In this document: positions 10,912 through 20,257 of the stretch, one piece after another | Numbering within the stretch: position 1 is the stretch's first letter | Layout of the letters: each line of letters begins with the position of its first letter | NCBI RefSeq assembly: GCF_023278045.1 | Contig: NZ_CP056783.1 | Span: 3,009,501 to 3,073,500, forward strand | From: Flavobacterium sp. K5-23 | GTDB taxonomy: Bacteria > Bacteroidota > Bacteroidia > Flavobacteriales > Flavobacteriaceae | DNA length: 64,000 nt | Direction of reading: 5' to 3' | The notes under the pieces: model-generated | Database searches by the model: none | Told to the model about the DNA's origin: nothing | Seen by the model: the letters and a program-made list of their open reading frames with translations, nothing else | Program-made: the position numbers and the translations under genes

Positions 10912-11540
10912 TTTGTTTTTTAATTTCATAGAAAAGCATTTAAAGAATTAGCAAAATCGTCTCCTCTTTTTTACTAATTCTAACTAATACATCATCAAAC
11001 TTTGATTAATAGAAACATACACAGTTCAATTGTGTCATTATGTTAATTACTTACACTCAATACACCGGAAGTACTACATATTAATATATAAGAAATTCAA
11101 TTTATTTATAGAATTGCACAATTATATTAGTTTATTATAGTCAACCTTAGATTAATAGGTGTCTAAAGTCTTTTGAGTTTATCCTAAATTCTTTTATAAA
11201 AAAAGTTGCTTTTCACTTTAAACTAAAAATATTTGGTCTGAATATTTCATAATTCAAAAAAAACTGCACAAAACAAATCGTGAAAAATTAAAATTCTAAA
11301 TGAATATTTAAAGCCGTAAATTAATTTGAAAGATTTATCTTCCTAATTTTTATAAATAATAAAAAAATAGTAAATAGAGATGTTAAGAACATAAAGAAGT
11401 ATATAATAGTATTTTTCTCTAAAAAAAATCTATATTTTATTGGGTTTATAATTTAATAATACCCTTAAAAAAAGTAGTTGTTTAACCCTTTTGAAAGCAT
11501 AAAAAAAAGGAGGAATAAAAAAAATTACAAAATTTAAAAA
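10912..11540. other. Long AT-rich spacer before the protease array
   Basis: About 630 bases of very AT-rich DNA without a credible ORF, RNA gene or clear terminator. Poly-A and poly-T tracts are frequent, especially 11400-11540. It looks like the same kind of spacer that separates the protease genes downstream. Confidence 0.6.
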
Positions 11541-11626
11541 AAATATTTTTTTATCTAAAACTTATGTTATAAAATTGCGGCATTATTAAACCAAACCAAT
11601 ATTTTTTAACAAAAACCTTTATTATT
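11541..11626 (+). promoter_or_regulatory. Conserved upstream block, protease copy 1
   Basis: About 86 nt shared with copies 3, 4, 5 and, in shorter form, 7: a T-rich tract, then TATAAAATTGCGGC, then CATTATTAAACCAAACCAAT and an A-rich leader up to the ATG. TAAAATTG at 11570-11577 differs from TAnnTTTG at one position and is the best -7 candidate. No TTG sits at the normal -33 distance, so a regulator may be required; this last point is inference. Confidence 0.55.
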
Positions 11627-12574
11627 ATGAAAAAAGTTATTTTATCTGCAATGGCAGTTATGCTCCTTTTCTCTTGTCAAAATGACCAAGCTGACTCTAC
11701 TGATTTAGCAACAAGTGCAGTTGCACACCGTGGTTGTGCTTCAACTGAAGTACTTGCAGCTCAAATGGCTGCTGACCCAACATTAGCAATCAAAATGAAC
11801 CAGATTGAAGCGTTTACTCAAAAAGCGATGTTGACTAACCGCTTAGTAAATGGTAAAGTACAAATTCCAGTTGTGGTGAATGTACTTTATAAAACTGCTG
11901 CTGAGAACATTTCTCTTGCTCAAATACAATCACAAATTGATGTTTTGAACGAAGATTTCAATGCTACTAATTCTGATTACAATAGCGTACCAGCTTTATT
12001 TTCTGGAGTTAAAGCTAATGTAGGCATTTCATTTGTACTACAAGCTGTTGTAAGAAAAGCTACAACCTTAACTTCTTACTCTACAAATAATGCAATGAAA
12101 ACTGCATCTCAAGGAATTGCCCCTACAACTCCAACTACGGTATTAAATATGTGGTCTTGTAATTTAGGTGGTGGTATTCTTGGATACGCACAATTTCCTG
12201 GAGGTGCATCAGCTACTGATGGTGTTGTAATGGACAACAATGCATTTGGACGTACTGGAACTGTTTCGGCTCCTTACAACTTAGGAAGAACTGCAACTCA
12301 CGAAGTAGGTCACTGGATGAACTTACGTCACATTTGGGGTGATGCTACATGTGGAAGTGATTTAGTTTCTGACACTCCTACTCACAATACTGCAAACTAC
12401 GGAGTTCCAGCTTATCCTCACTATAGTACTTGTTCAGGTACGCCAGTTGAAATGACAATGAATTATATGGATTACACTGACGATAGAGGAATGTATATGT
12501 TTTCTACAGGTCAAAAATCTAAAATGGCTTCTTTATTTGTTTCTGGTGGTGCTAGAGCAAGTTTCGGAATCTAA
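11627..12574 (+). CDS. M43 pappalysin-like zinc metalloprotease lipoprotein, array copy 1
   Basis: 315 residues. The N-terminus has a lipoprotein signal ending in LFSC (Cys17), followed by QNDQAD. A Gln plus acidic residues after the Cys resembles the Bacteroidetes lipoprotein export signal, so a cell-surface location is possible. The catalytic core has HEVGHWMNLRH (zinc ligands His225, His229, His235; Glu226 as base) and a Met-turn MNYMDYT near residue 281, the metzincin M43 pattern. The usual glycine of HExxHxxGxxH is Asn. Four cysteines of the core (SCNLGG, TCGSD, STCSG and RGCAS) are kept in the paralogues. Substrate unknown. It has its own upstream block and terminator. Confidence 0.9.
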   Translation: MKKVILSAMAVMLLFSCQNDQADSTDLATSAVAHRGCASTEVLAAQMAADPTLAIKMNQIEAFTQKAMLTNRLVNGKVQIPVVVNVLYKTAAENISLAQIQSQIDVLNEDFNATNSDYNSVPALFSGVKANVGISFVLQAVVRKATTLTSYSTNNAMKTASQGIAPTTPTTVLNMWSCNLGGGILGYAQFPGGASATDGVVMDNNAFGRTGTVSAPYNLGRTATHEVGHWMNLRHIWGDATCGSDLVSDTPTHNTANYGVPAYPHYSTCSGTPVEMTMNYMDYTDDRGMYMFSTGQKSKMASLFVSGGARASFGI

Positions 12575-12600
12575 TAAAATATTTTGCCCCACAAAATATA

Positions 12601-12630
12601 AAACTCGCTACTGGTTAGCGGGTTTTTTTA
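12601..12630 (+). terminator. Terminator after protease copy 1
   Basis: AAACTCGCTA and TAGCGGGTTT form a 10-bp stem with one G-T pair and a 5-nt loop, followed by a T run. Its sequence is shared with the terminators of copies 3, 4, 5 and 7. Confidence 0.85.
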
Positions 12631-12731
12631 TAATTGAATCTGCCTTATTATATTATAGAGTCATTTAATAATTCAAAAATCAAATCTATATATACAATCA
12701 AAATCCTAATATTAATAACTAAAACCATTAT

Positions 12732-13688
12732 ATGAAAAAAATTATTTTAACCGCAACAGTATTTCTAATGCTTTTCTCTTGTCAGAATGACACTATTGAT
12801 TCATCTGAAACAAAAATATCGTCTACTAATTTTGAAAATCGCATATGTGCTTCTCAGGAAGTTCTTGAAGCACAAATGAAAGCAGATCCCACATTAGCTT
12901 TAAGAATGAACCAGATTGAAGCTTTTACACAAAATGCAAAGGGGACTAGTCGCTTAGTGAATGGTAAAATTGAGATTCCAGTTGTGGTAAACGTATTATA
13001 TAGAACCTCTGCTGAAAACATATCTGATGCTCAAATACAGTCGCAAATCGATATATTAAACAAAGATTTTACTGCAACTAATACTGATTTCAACAGTATC
13101 CCTTCATTGTTTGCTGGAGTTGCTGCTAATATTGACATTACTTTTGTATTAGAAAGCATCAACAGAAAATCTACTACAAAAACAACTTGGGGAACTACAG
13201 ATACAATGAAAAAAACAAACCGTGGAGGTTTAGACCCTACTTCGCCAACTACAAAACTTAATTTATGGGTATGCACAATTGGTGGTGGTATCTTAGGTTA
13301 TGCCCAGTTTCCAGGAGGATCATCTGCTACCGATGGAGTTGTGCTTGATTCAAAAAATGTTGGACTATCTGGATCAGCAAATTTTCCGTATGATATAGGA
13401 AGAATTGCAACTCATGAAATTGGACATTGGATGAACTTACGTCACATTTGGGGTGATGCTACTTGTGGAAGTGATTTAGTTTCTGACACTCCTACACACA
13501 ATGCTGCAAATCAAGGTGTTCCTGCTTATCCTCATTACAGTACTTGTACAGGTACTCCAGTTGAAATGACAATGAACTATATGGACTATACTGAAAACAG
13601 AGCTATGTATATGTTCACTAATGGTCAAAAATCTAGAATGACTGCACTGTTTGTTTCAGGTGGAGCTAGAGCAAGTTTTGGAATCTAA
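12732..13688 (+). CDS. M43 pappalysin-like zinc metalloprotease lipoprotein, array copy 2
   Basis: 318 residues with the lipobox LFSC and the zinc motif HEIGHWMNLRH, Met-turn MNYMDYT. It belongs to a second subtype with copy 7: the central region reads WGTTDTMKK...KLNLWVCTIGG and GLSGSANFPYD instead of NAMK...VLNMWSCN.GG and FGRTGTVS. The 157-bp gap upstream contains the copy 1 terminator but not the conserved upstream block found at the other intact copies, so it may depend on read-through or a different promoter. It has its own terminator downstream. It is the most divergent intact copy in the signal region (CQNDTIDSSETKISS). Confidence 0.9.
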   Translation: MKKIILTATVFLMLFSCQNDTIDSSETKISSTNFENRICASQEVLEAQMKADPTLALRMNQIEAFTQNAKGTSRLVNGKIEIPVVVNVLYRTSAENISDAQIQSQIDILNKDFTATNTDFNSIPSLFAGVAANIDITFVLESINRKSTTKTTWGTTDTMKKTNRGGLDPTSPTTKLNLWVCTIGGGILGYAQFPGGSSATDGVVLDSKNVGLSGSANFPYDIGRIATHEIGHWMNLRHIWGDATCGSDLVSDTPTHNAANQGVPAYPHYSTCTGTPVEMTMNYMDYTENRAMYMFTNGQKSRMTALFVSGGARASFGI

Positions 13689-13712
13689 CAGAATATTTTG
13701 ATTACATAGTAT

Positions 13713-13746
13713 AAAACCCGTCAATAATTGGCGGGTTTTTTTTATA
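13713..13746 (+). terminator. Terminator after protease copy 2
   Basis: AAAACCCGTCAA and TTGGCGGGTTTT form a 12-bp stem (one G-T pair) with a 3-nt loop, followed by a T run. Confidence 0.85.
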
Positions 13747-14164
13747 AAAATAATTCATTCCAATTTTGAAATGCAATATATCTAATATAAATCTATTAAT
13801 AAAAAACAGATAAATATCAACTTGAATTAGTAATAATTCAATTCAAAAAAAACACAAAATTAACATTAAAAGATGACTGTTAATAAAAAGTTAAAAACAA
13901 AGATAAGAATACACTTCATAAATTAGTTTTGTTTAAAAAAAACACTCCGTTTTATTTAAATATTTAATAACCATAATCTTCCAATCCATAATTAAATACT
14001 AGGGGCTAAAAAAATTTAAAATAAAAACACAACCACCTGTTTTTTAGATAATTAAGCATACGAAATTTAAAAATAAATTTTCGTTTTTTTATATGCAGAA
14101 ATGTTATAAAAATCTAACTTTTTTTTCCAAAAAAAAAAATATACAAGAATTAGATTTTCAGTAA
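13747..14164. other. AT-rich spacer, copy 2 to copy 3
   Basis: No gene seen. It contains the start of a spacer unit repeated before copies 4 and 5: a segment near 13880-13930 with the phrase AAGATAAGAATACACTTCAT recurs at about 15575 and, with one change, at about 17272. The spacers are therefore part of the tandem duplication. Confidence 0.6.
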
Positions 14165-14252
14165 AAAATATTTTTTTATTCAAAACTAATGTTATAAAAT
14201 TGCGGCATTATTAAACCAAACCAATATTCTTTAACAAATAACCTCTATTATT
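14165..14252 (+). promoter_or_regulatory. Conserved upstream block, protease copy 3
   Basis: Nearly identical to the block before copies 4 and 5. The -7-like TAAAATTG is at 14195-14202, 50 nt before the ATG, followed by CGGCATTATTAAACCAAACC. Confidence 0.55.
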
Positions 14253-15200
14253 ATGAAAAAAGTTCTTTTATCCGCAATGGCAATTATGTTGCTTTTCTCT
14301 TGTCAAAATGACCAAGCAGATTCTACAGATTTAGCAACATCAGCAGTTGCTCATCGTGGTTGCGCTTCAACTGAAGTACTTGCCGCTCAAATGGCTGCTG
14401 ACCCAACATTAGCAATTAGAATGAACCAAATAGAAGAATTTACTCAAAAATCTATGCTGACTAACCGTTTAGTAAATGGTAAGATTGAAATCCCTGTTGT
14501 GGTTAATGTATTATACAGAACTGCTGCTGAGAACATTTCTGATGCTCAAATACAATCTCAAATTGATGTATTAAACGAAGACTTCAATGCAACTAATTCT
14601 GATTACAATAGCGTACCTGCTTTGTTTTCTGGAGTTAAAGCTAATATTGGAATTACATTCGTATTACAGAATATTGTAAGAAAATCTACAAAAACAGTTT
14701 CTTTCTCTACAAACAATGCAATGAAAACAGCATCTAAAGGAATCGCACCTACATCTCCAACTACAGTATTGAATATGTGGTCTTGTAATATGGGTGGTGG
14801 TATCCTTGGATATGCTCAATTCCCTGGTGGAGCTGCTGCAACTGATGGTGTTGTTATGGATAACAATGCATTTGGACGTACTGGAACAGTTTCTGGTGTT
14901 TACAACTTAGGAAGAACCGCTACTCACGAAGTAGGTCACTGGATGAACTTACGTCACATTTGGGGTGATGCTACTTGTGGAAGTGATTTAGTTTCTGACA
15001 CTCCTACTCACGATACTGCTAACTATGGTGTTCCTGCTTATCCTCACTACAGTACTTGTACAGGTACTCCAGTTGAAATGACTATGAACTATATGGATTA
15101 CACTGATGACAGAGGTATGTTTATGTTTACTTCAGGTCAAAAATCAAGAATGGATGCTTTATTTGTTTCAGGTGGAGCTAGATCAGGTTTTGGAATCTAA
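14253..15200 (+). CDS. M43 pappalysin-like zinc metalloprotease lipoprotein, array copy 3
   Basis: 315 residues, lipobox Cys17, zinc motif HEVGHWMNLRH (His225/229/235), Met-turn MNYMDYT. The protein differs from copy 4 at a single residue (Ala33 here, Thr33 in copy 4) and the DNA differs at only a few mostly silent positions, so this is a recent tandem duplication. It belongs to the main subtype with copies 1, 4 and 5. It is bounded by its own upstream block and terminator, so it is probably a monocistronic gene. Confidence 0.9.
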   Translation: MKKVLLSAMAIMLLFSCQNDQADSTDLATSAVAHRGCASTEVLAAQMAADPTLAIRMNQIEEFTQKSMLTNRLVNGKIEIPVVVNVLYRTAAENISDAQIQSQIDVLNEDFNATNSDYNSVPALFSGVKANIGITFVLQNIVRKSTKTVSFSTNNAMKTASKGIAPTSPTTVLNMWSCNMGGGILGYAQFPGGAAATDGVVMDNNAFGRTGTVSGVYNLGRTATHEVGHWMNLRHIWGDATCGSDLVSDTPTHDTANYGVPAYPHYSTCTGTPVEMTMNYMDYTDDRGMFMFTSGQKSRMDALFVSGGARSGFGI

Positions 15201-15224
15201 TATCTTCAAACTCTTAATAAAATT

Positions 15225-15255
15225 AAACTCGCTACTTGTTAGCGAGTTTTTTTTT
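15225..15255 (+). terminator. Terminator after protease copy 3
   Basis: AAACTCGCTA and TAGCGAGTTT form a perfect 10-bp stem with loop CTTGT, followed by a T run. Confidence 0.88.
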
Positions 15256-15844
15256 ATTAAAAATTCAATCTTTCAATTTTTCAAATAAAACCCAATTATC
15301 CTAAATACAAATAAATATATTCTAATAGGTATAAAAATTATGTCTTAGATTCAATTAACCACCCCCTAAAGGATTTATAGTTTTAGTCCAATAATTATAA
15401 AATATAAACCAATTATTATCTCTACTTATAGATAGTTTCCTCCACTTCCCAAATCTAATTTAAAATGTTTCTCCTCTGTTTCTTTAATAAATATATAGAG
15501 AATTAATAACTTGGATCAGTCGTGATTCAGAATAATAAAACAACAAAAATCAAGTTAACAAAATGTTAAATACAAAGATAAGAATACACTTCATAAATGT
15601 TTTTTTTTTCAAAACAAACTATCCGTTTTAATAAAGAAAACACCATACACATACTCCCTTTTAATTTCAATATAATACGCGATTTAAAAGTACCTAAAAT
15701 TACACGCAATCAACTGTTTTTCAATAACTTAGCTCCTTTAGACGAATTTAAAATACCATCCTTTTATATGAAAAAAAATGCCGTGAAATTCTACCTTTTT
15801 TTTCGAAAATAAAAAAAATAATATAAGAATGATATTTTTATTAA
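15256..15844. other. AT-rich spacer, copy 3 to copy 4
   Basis: No credible gene. A 71-codon frame at 15597-15812 is low-complexity and Phe/Asn/Lys-rich, as expected from A/T tracts, and is not conserved in the sister spacers. The segment around 15575 repeats the spacer phrase found before copies 3 and 5. Confidence 0.6.
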
Positions 15845-15932
15845 AAAATATTTTTTTATTCAAAACTAATGTTATAAAATTGCAGCATTAATAAACCAAA
15901 CCCATATTCTATAACAAATAACCTCTATTATT
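15845..15932 (+). promoter_or_regulatory. Conserved upstream block, protease copy 4
   Basis: Same block as copy 3 with a few substitutions (GCAGCATTAATAAACC). TAAAATTG lies at 15875-15882, 50 nt before the ATG. Confidence 0.55.
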
Positions 15933-16880
15933 ATGAAAAAAGTTCTTTTATCCGCAATGGCAATTATGTTGCTTTTCTCTTGTCAAAATGACCAAGCTGA
16001 TTCTACTGATTTAGCAACATCTGCAGTTACACATCGTGGTTGTGCTTCAACTGAAGTACTTGCCGCTCAAATGGCTGCTGACCCAACATTAGCAATTAGA
16101 ATGAACCAAATAGAAGAGTTTACTCAAAAATCTATGTTGACTAACCGTTTAGTAAATGGTAAGATTGAAATCCCTGTTGTGGTTAATGTATTATACAGAA
16201 CTGCTGCTGAGAACATTTCTGATGCTCAAATACAATCTCAAATTGATGTATTGAACGAAGACTTCAATGCAACTAATTCTGATTACAATAGCGTACCTGC
16301 TTTGTTTTCTGGAGTTAAAGCTAATATTGGAATTACATTCGTATTACAGAATATTGTAAGAAAATCTACAAAAACAGTTTCTTTCTCTACAAACAATGCA
16401 ATGAAAACAGCATCTAAAGGGATCGCACCTACATCTCCAACTACAGTATTGAATATGTGGTCTTGTAATATGGGTGGTGGTATCCTTGGATATGCTCAAT
16501 TTCCTGGTGGAGCTGCTGCAACTGATGGTGTTGTTATGGATAACAATGCATTTGGACGTACTGGAACAGTTTCTGGTGTTTACAACTTAGGAAGAACCGC
16601 TACTCACGAGGTAGGTCACTGGATGAACTTACGTCACATTTGGGGTGATGCTACTTGTGGAAGTGATTTAGTTTCTGACACTCCTACTCACGATACTGCT
16701 AACTATGGTGTTCCTGCTTATCCTCACTACAGTACTTGTACAGGTACTCCAGTTGAAATGACAATGAACTATATGGATTACACTGATGACAGAGGTATGT
16801 TTATGTTTACTTCAGGTCAAAAATCAAGAATGGATGCTTTATTTGTTTCAGGTGGAGCTAGATCAGGATTTGGTATCTAA
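15933..16880 (+). CDS. M43 pappalysin-like zinc metalloprotease lipoprotein, array copy 4
   Basis: 315 residues, one residue different from copy 3. It has the same lipobox (LFSCQNDQAD), zinc motif and Met-turn. The start-to-start distance to copy 3 is 1680 bp and to copy 5 is 1687 bp, which defines a duplicated unit of gene plus spacer. Near-identity of two full-length copies suggests either very recent duplication or ongoing gene conversion; sequence alone does not separate these. Confidence 0.9.
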   Translation: MKKVLLSAMAIMLLFSCQNDQADSTDLATSAVTHRGCASTEVLAAQMAADPTLAIRMNQIEEFTQKSMLTNRLVNGKIEIPVVVNVLYRTAAENISDAQIQSQIDVLNEDFNATNSDYNSVPALFSGVKANIGITFVLQNIVRKSTKTVSFSTNNAMKTASKGIAPTSPTTVLNMWSCNMGGGILGYAQFPGGAAATDGVVMDNNAFGRTGTVSGVYNLGRTATHEVGHWMNLRHIWGDATCGSDLVSDTPTHDTANYGVPAYPHYSTCTGTPVEMTMNYMDYTDDRGMFMFTSGQKSRMDALFVSGGARSGFGI

Positions 16881-16903
16881 TATCATTATACTCTTATAAA
16901 TTT

Positions 16904-16934
16904 AAACTCGCTACTTGTTAGCGAGTTTTTTTTT
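16904..16934 (+). terminator. Terminator after protease copy 4
   Basis: AAACTCGCTA and TAGCGAGTTT, 10-bp stem, loop CTTGT, T run; same sequence as copies 3 and 5. Confidence 0.88.
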
Positions 16935-17532
16935 GAATAAAAAATCAATCTTTCAATTTTTGAAATACAACCCAATTATCCTAAATAGATATATTCTAAT
17001 AGATATAAAAATTTAAGTCGTTTAAATAACCTCAATTGACTTTATACATTTATTTGCATTATTATTAACGTTAAATTTTAAAATAATAATAATATATTTT
17101 TTTCTGCTTAAGAATCCTTTGCGCCCATCTCTTAATCAAACTTTAAAATATTTATTCTCTATTTTTTTTTAATAAAAAAATAGAATTATTGACTTGGATT
17201 TACAATGATTCACAATAAAGAAAAGGCAAAAACACCTTTAAAAAATTACTGTTAATAAAAAGTTAAATACAAACATAAGAATACACTTCATAAATTATTT
17301 TTAGTTAAAAAATACAGCGTATTATTAAAGCATTTGCCAATCATATTTAGACTATCTATTTCAAGAAACAAGCGAGTTTAAAAAATAAAAACTAACTACT
17401 TGAAATCAAGCTGGTTACAAATCAGTTTTGAACATAAACAACATCCTTTTTATTTGTAAAAAAAAGTTGTAAAAACCCAACTCCTTTTTTTCTAAAATAA
17501 AAATAAAAGCATAAGAATTAGATTTTCAATAA
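16935..17532. other. AT-rich spacer, copy 4 to copy 5
   Basis: No gene seen. It shares with the earlier spacers the segment near 17250-17300 (GTTAATAAAAAGTTAAATAC and the ACACTTCATAAATT phrase), the rest having diverged. Confidence 0.6.
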
Positions 17533-17619
17533 AATAAATTTTTTTATTCAAAACTAATGTTATAAAATTGCGTCATTATTAAACCAAACCAAAATTTTAT
17601 AACAAAACCCTTTATTATT
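17533..17619 (+). promoter_or_regulatory. Conserved upstream block, protease copy 5
   Basis: T-rich tract, TATAAAATTGCGTC, ATTATTAAACCAAACC and an A-rich leader; -7-like TAAAATTG at 17563-17570, 49 nt before the ATG. Confidence 0.55.
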
Positions 17620-18567
17620 ATGAAAAAAATTCTTTTATCCGCAATGGCAGTTATGTTCCTTTTCTCTTGCCAAAATGACCAAGCTGATTCTACTGATTTA
17701 GCAACATCTGCAGTTGCACATCGTGGTTGTGCTTCAACTGAAGTACTTGCTGCTCAAATGGCTGCTGACCCAACATTAGCAATTAGAATGAACCAAATCG
17801 AAGCGTTTACTCAAAAATCTATGTTGACTAACCGTTTGGTGAATGGTAAAATTGAAATCCCTGTTGTGGTTAATGTATTATACAGAACTGCTGCTGAGAA
17901 CATTTCGGATGCTCAAATACAATCTCAAATTGATGTATTGAACGAAGATTTCAATGCAACTAACTCTGATTACAATAGCGTACCAGCTTTGTTTTCTGGT
18001 GTTAAAGCTAATATTGGAATCACTTTCGTATTACAGAATATTGTAAGAAAGTCAACAAAAACAACTTCATGGTCAACTAACGATGCTATGAAATCTTCAA
18101 GAAAAGGAATCGCTCCTACATCTCCAACTACAGTATTGAATATGTGGTCTTGTAATATGGGTGGTGGTATCCTTGGATATGCTCAATTTCCTGGTGGATC
18201 TGCTGCTACTGATGGTGTCGTTATGGACAACAATGCATTTGGACGTACTGGAACAGTTTCTGGTGTTTACAACTTAGGAAGAACTGCAACTCACGAAGTA
18301 GGTCACTGGATGAACTTACGTCACATTTGGGGTGATGCAACTTGTGGAAGTGATTTAGTTTCTGACACTCCTACTCACGATACTGCTAACTACGGTGTTC
18401 CTGCTTATCCTCACTACAGTACTTGTACAGGTACTCCAGTTGAAATGACTATGAACTATATGGATTACACTGATGACAGAGGTATGTTCATGTTTACTTC
18501 AGGTCAAAAATCAAGAATGGATGCTTTATTTGTTTCAGGTGGAGCTAGATCAGGATTTGGTATCTAA
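17620..18567 (+). CDS. M43 pappalysin-like zinc metalloprotease lipoprotein, array copy 5
   Basis: 315 residues, main subtype, with the lipobox LFSC, HEVGHWMNLRH and MNYMDYT. It differs from copies 3 and 4 mainly in one patch near residues 148-162 (TTSWSTNDAMKSSRKG), where it resembles the second subtype (SSWGTRDTMKNGKRGG in copy 7). This looks like a mosaic made by recombination between paralogues. The same patch is the best preserved part of the neighbouring pseudogene. It has its own upstream block and terminator. Confidence 0.9.
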   Translation: MKKILLSAMAVMFLFSCQNDQADSTDLATSAVAHRGCASTEVLAAQMAADPTLAIRMNQIEAFTQKSMLTNRLVNGKIEIPVVVNVLYRTAAENISDAQIQSQIDVLNEDFNATNSDYNSVPALFSGVKANIGITFVLQNIVRKSTKTTSWSTNDAMKSSRKGIAPTSPTTVLNMWSCNMGGGILGYAQFPGGSAATDGVVMDNNAFGRTGTVSGVYNLGRTATHEVGHWMNLRHIWGDATCGSDLVSDTPTHDTANYGVPAYPHYSTCTGTPVEMTMNYMDYTDDRGMFMFTSGQKSRMDALFVSGGARSGFGI

Positions 18568-18590
18568 TATCATTATACTCTTATAAATTT

Positions 18591-18621
18591 AAACTCGCTA
18601 CTTGTTAGCGAGTTTTTTTTT
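18591..18621 (+). terminator. Terminator after protease copy 5
   Basis: AAACTCGCTA and TAGCGAGTTT, 10-bp stem, loop CTTGT, T run. Confidence 0.88.
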
Positions 18622-18776
18622 GAATAAAAAATCATAAAAAAATGTTACCCACTTTATAATATTGGTAATAATCTAATTTTATGTTAAGTCAATAACCAAC
18701 ATCAAATTATAACCTCATATTTAAAGCAACAAATCTGAAAAACAGTATTTTACACCTATTAAACTTACCGCTATTT

Positions 18777-19720
18777 TTAAAAAAAATAACCGCAATAGCA
18801 ATTATATTACTTTTTTTCTTGACAAAATGACGAGATTGAATCAATTACTACAGCTTCAAACTCAACAAAACTTCATAGTTGTGCAACACAAGAAGTACTA
18901 GCTGCTCAAATGAATACCGATCCAACTTTAGCAATTAGAATGAATTAGATTGAAGCCTTTATCCAAAAAACGATAACAACAATTCGTTTGGTTAGTGGCA
19001 AGATTTAAATCCCAGTAGTAGTAAATATTTTATACAGAACTGGCCCTAAAAGCATCTCTGATACTCAAATCCAATCACAAATTGACGTATTAAATGAGAG
19101 TTTTAACGCTGCTAACTAAGATTATTACGATGTCCTATCCTTATTTTCGGAAATTAAATCGAATATAGGCATCCCATTTGTACTGCTAAATGTGGTAAGA
19201 AAGTCAATAAAAAAAATTTATGGTCAACTAACAATGCTATGAAATCTTCAAGAAAAGGAATCGCTCTTACCTCACCTAGTACAGCATTGAATATTATGGT
19301 CTTGCAATATGGGTGGTAGTATTCAAGGGTATGCTCAATTTCCAGGCAGTGCTGCCGCGACTAATGGAATTGTAATTGACAACTATGCTTTTGGCCGGAC
19401 GGGAACAGTTTCCGGTGTTTACGATTTAGAAAGAACAGCAACTCACGAAGTCGGTCAGTGGGTGAATTAACGTCATGTTTAGGGCGATTCAATCTACGGA
19501 AATGATTTAGTTTCTAACACTCCTACTCACAATACAGCTAACTACGGAGTTTCTACATATCCACACTACAGTACTTGCACAGGTACCCCAATTGAAATGA
19601 CTATAAATTATATCGTTTACACTGATGACAGAGGGATGTATATGCTTACTACAGGTCAAAAAATCAAGAATGGATGCTTTATTTGTTTCAGGTGGAGCAA
19701 GATCTACTTTTGGAATTTAA
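18777..19720 (+). pseudogene. Decayed M43 metalloprotease, array copy 6
   Basis: Clear homology to the neighbouring protease genes along the whole length, but dead. The start ATG is lost. In-frame stops replace several codons, e.g. MNQIE reads MN-stop-IE near 18946, KIEIP reads KI-stop-IP, and two stops fall inside the zinc-site region. The zinc motif HEVGHWMNLRHIWGD reads HEVGQWVN-stop-RHV-stop-GD near 19443-19490, so the second and third ligand context is destroyed. Small indels shift the frame near 19205, 19300 and 19663. Many changes are C-to-T or G-to-A. A patch at about 19215-19263 is nearly identical to copy 5, while flanking parts are much more divergent, suggesting gene conversion. 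No conserved upstream block or terminator remains. Confidence 0.9.
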
Positions 19721-20194
19721 TCTTTTCGCTTACATAATACAAAAAGCAACACTTTATTAGAGCCCTGTATGATTCATTACTTCTTAATAATAAAGTATGA
19801 ACTTAATCATAGAAAAATTTATAATGGGGAATAATCGAAATAAGCGTCATTATTTCTTAATATTTTTCTGTCATTTAAAAAAAATATTTATTTATTTTAT
19901 TCCTAAAGGACATTAGTAACAAAACATCTTTAATTCAAAAAAAATCTTCCAATTCTCGTAACACAATTTTTCAATCATTTATAGTAAATATTTTCATAAA
20001 TTAAAAACAATCAAATTAATGATTATCAATACCTTAAACAAAAACAACAAACACAACTCCCTCTTGTTTTTTTGACCAAAAACAACTGCTTTAATCGTCA
20101 AAAATTTAATTATCAATTTTAAACTAATTTCTATGAGATTTAATGCATTATTAGCAAATAATTTCGATTTTTTTTACTGATTATTTTTATTTTT
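19721..20194. other. AT-rich spacer before copy 7
   Basis: No gene, RNA or terminator recognised. Poly-A/T tracts dominate. Confidence 0.6.
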
Positions 20195-20257
20195 GAATAA
20201 AATATTATAGAATTGCAGTATTACTAACCAAAACCAATTTTTTATAACAAAAGTATT
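20195..20257 (+). promoter_or_regulatory. Conserved upstream block (short form), protease copy 7
   Basis: TATAGAATTGCAGTATTAC then ACCAAAACCAATTTTTTATAAC before the ATG matches the blocks of copies 1, 3, 4 and 5 with substitutions and an 8-nt shorter leader. The -7-like element is TAGAATTG at 20208-20215. Confidence 0.5.

Noticed and set aside
15597..15812. A 71-codon frame in the spacer between protease copies 3 and 4
   Set aside because: Low-complexity composition and not conserved in the equivalent duplicated spacers.
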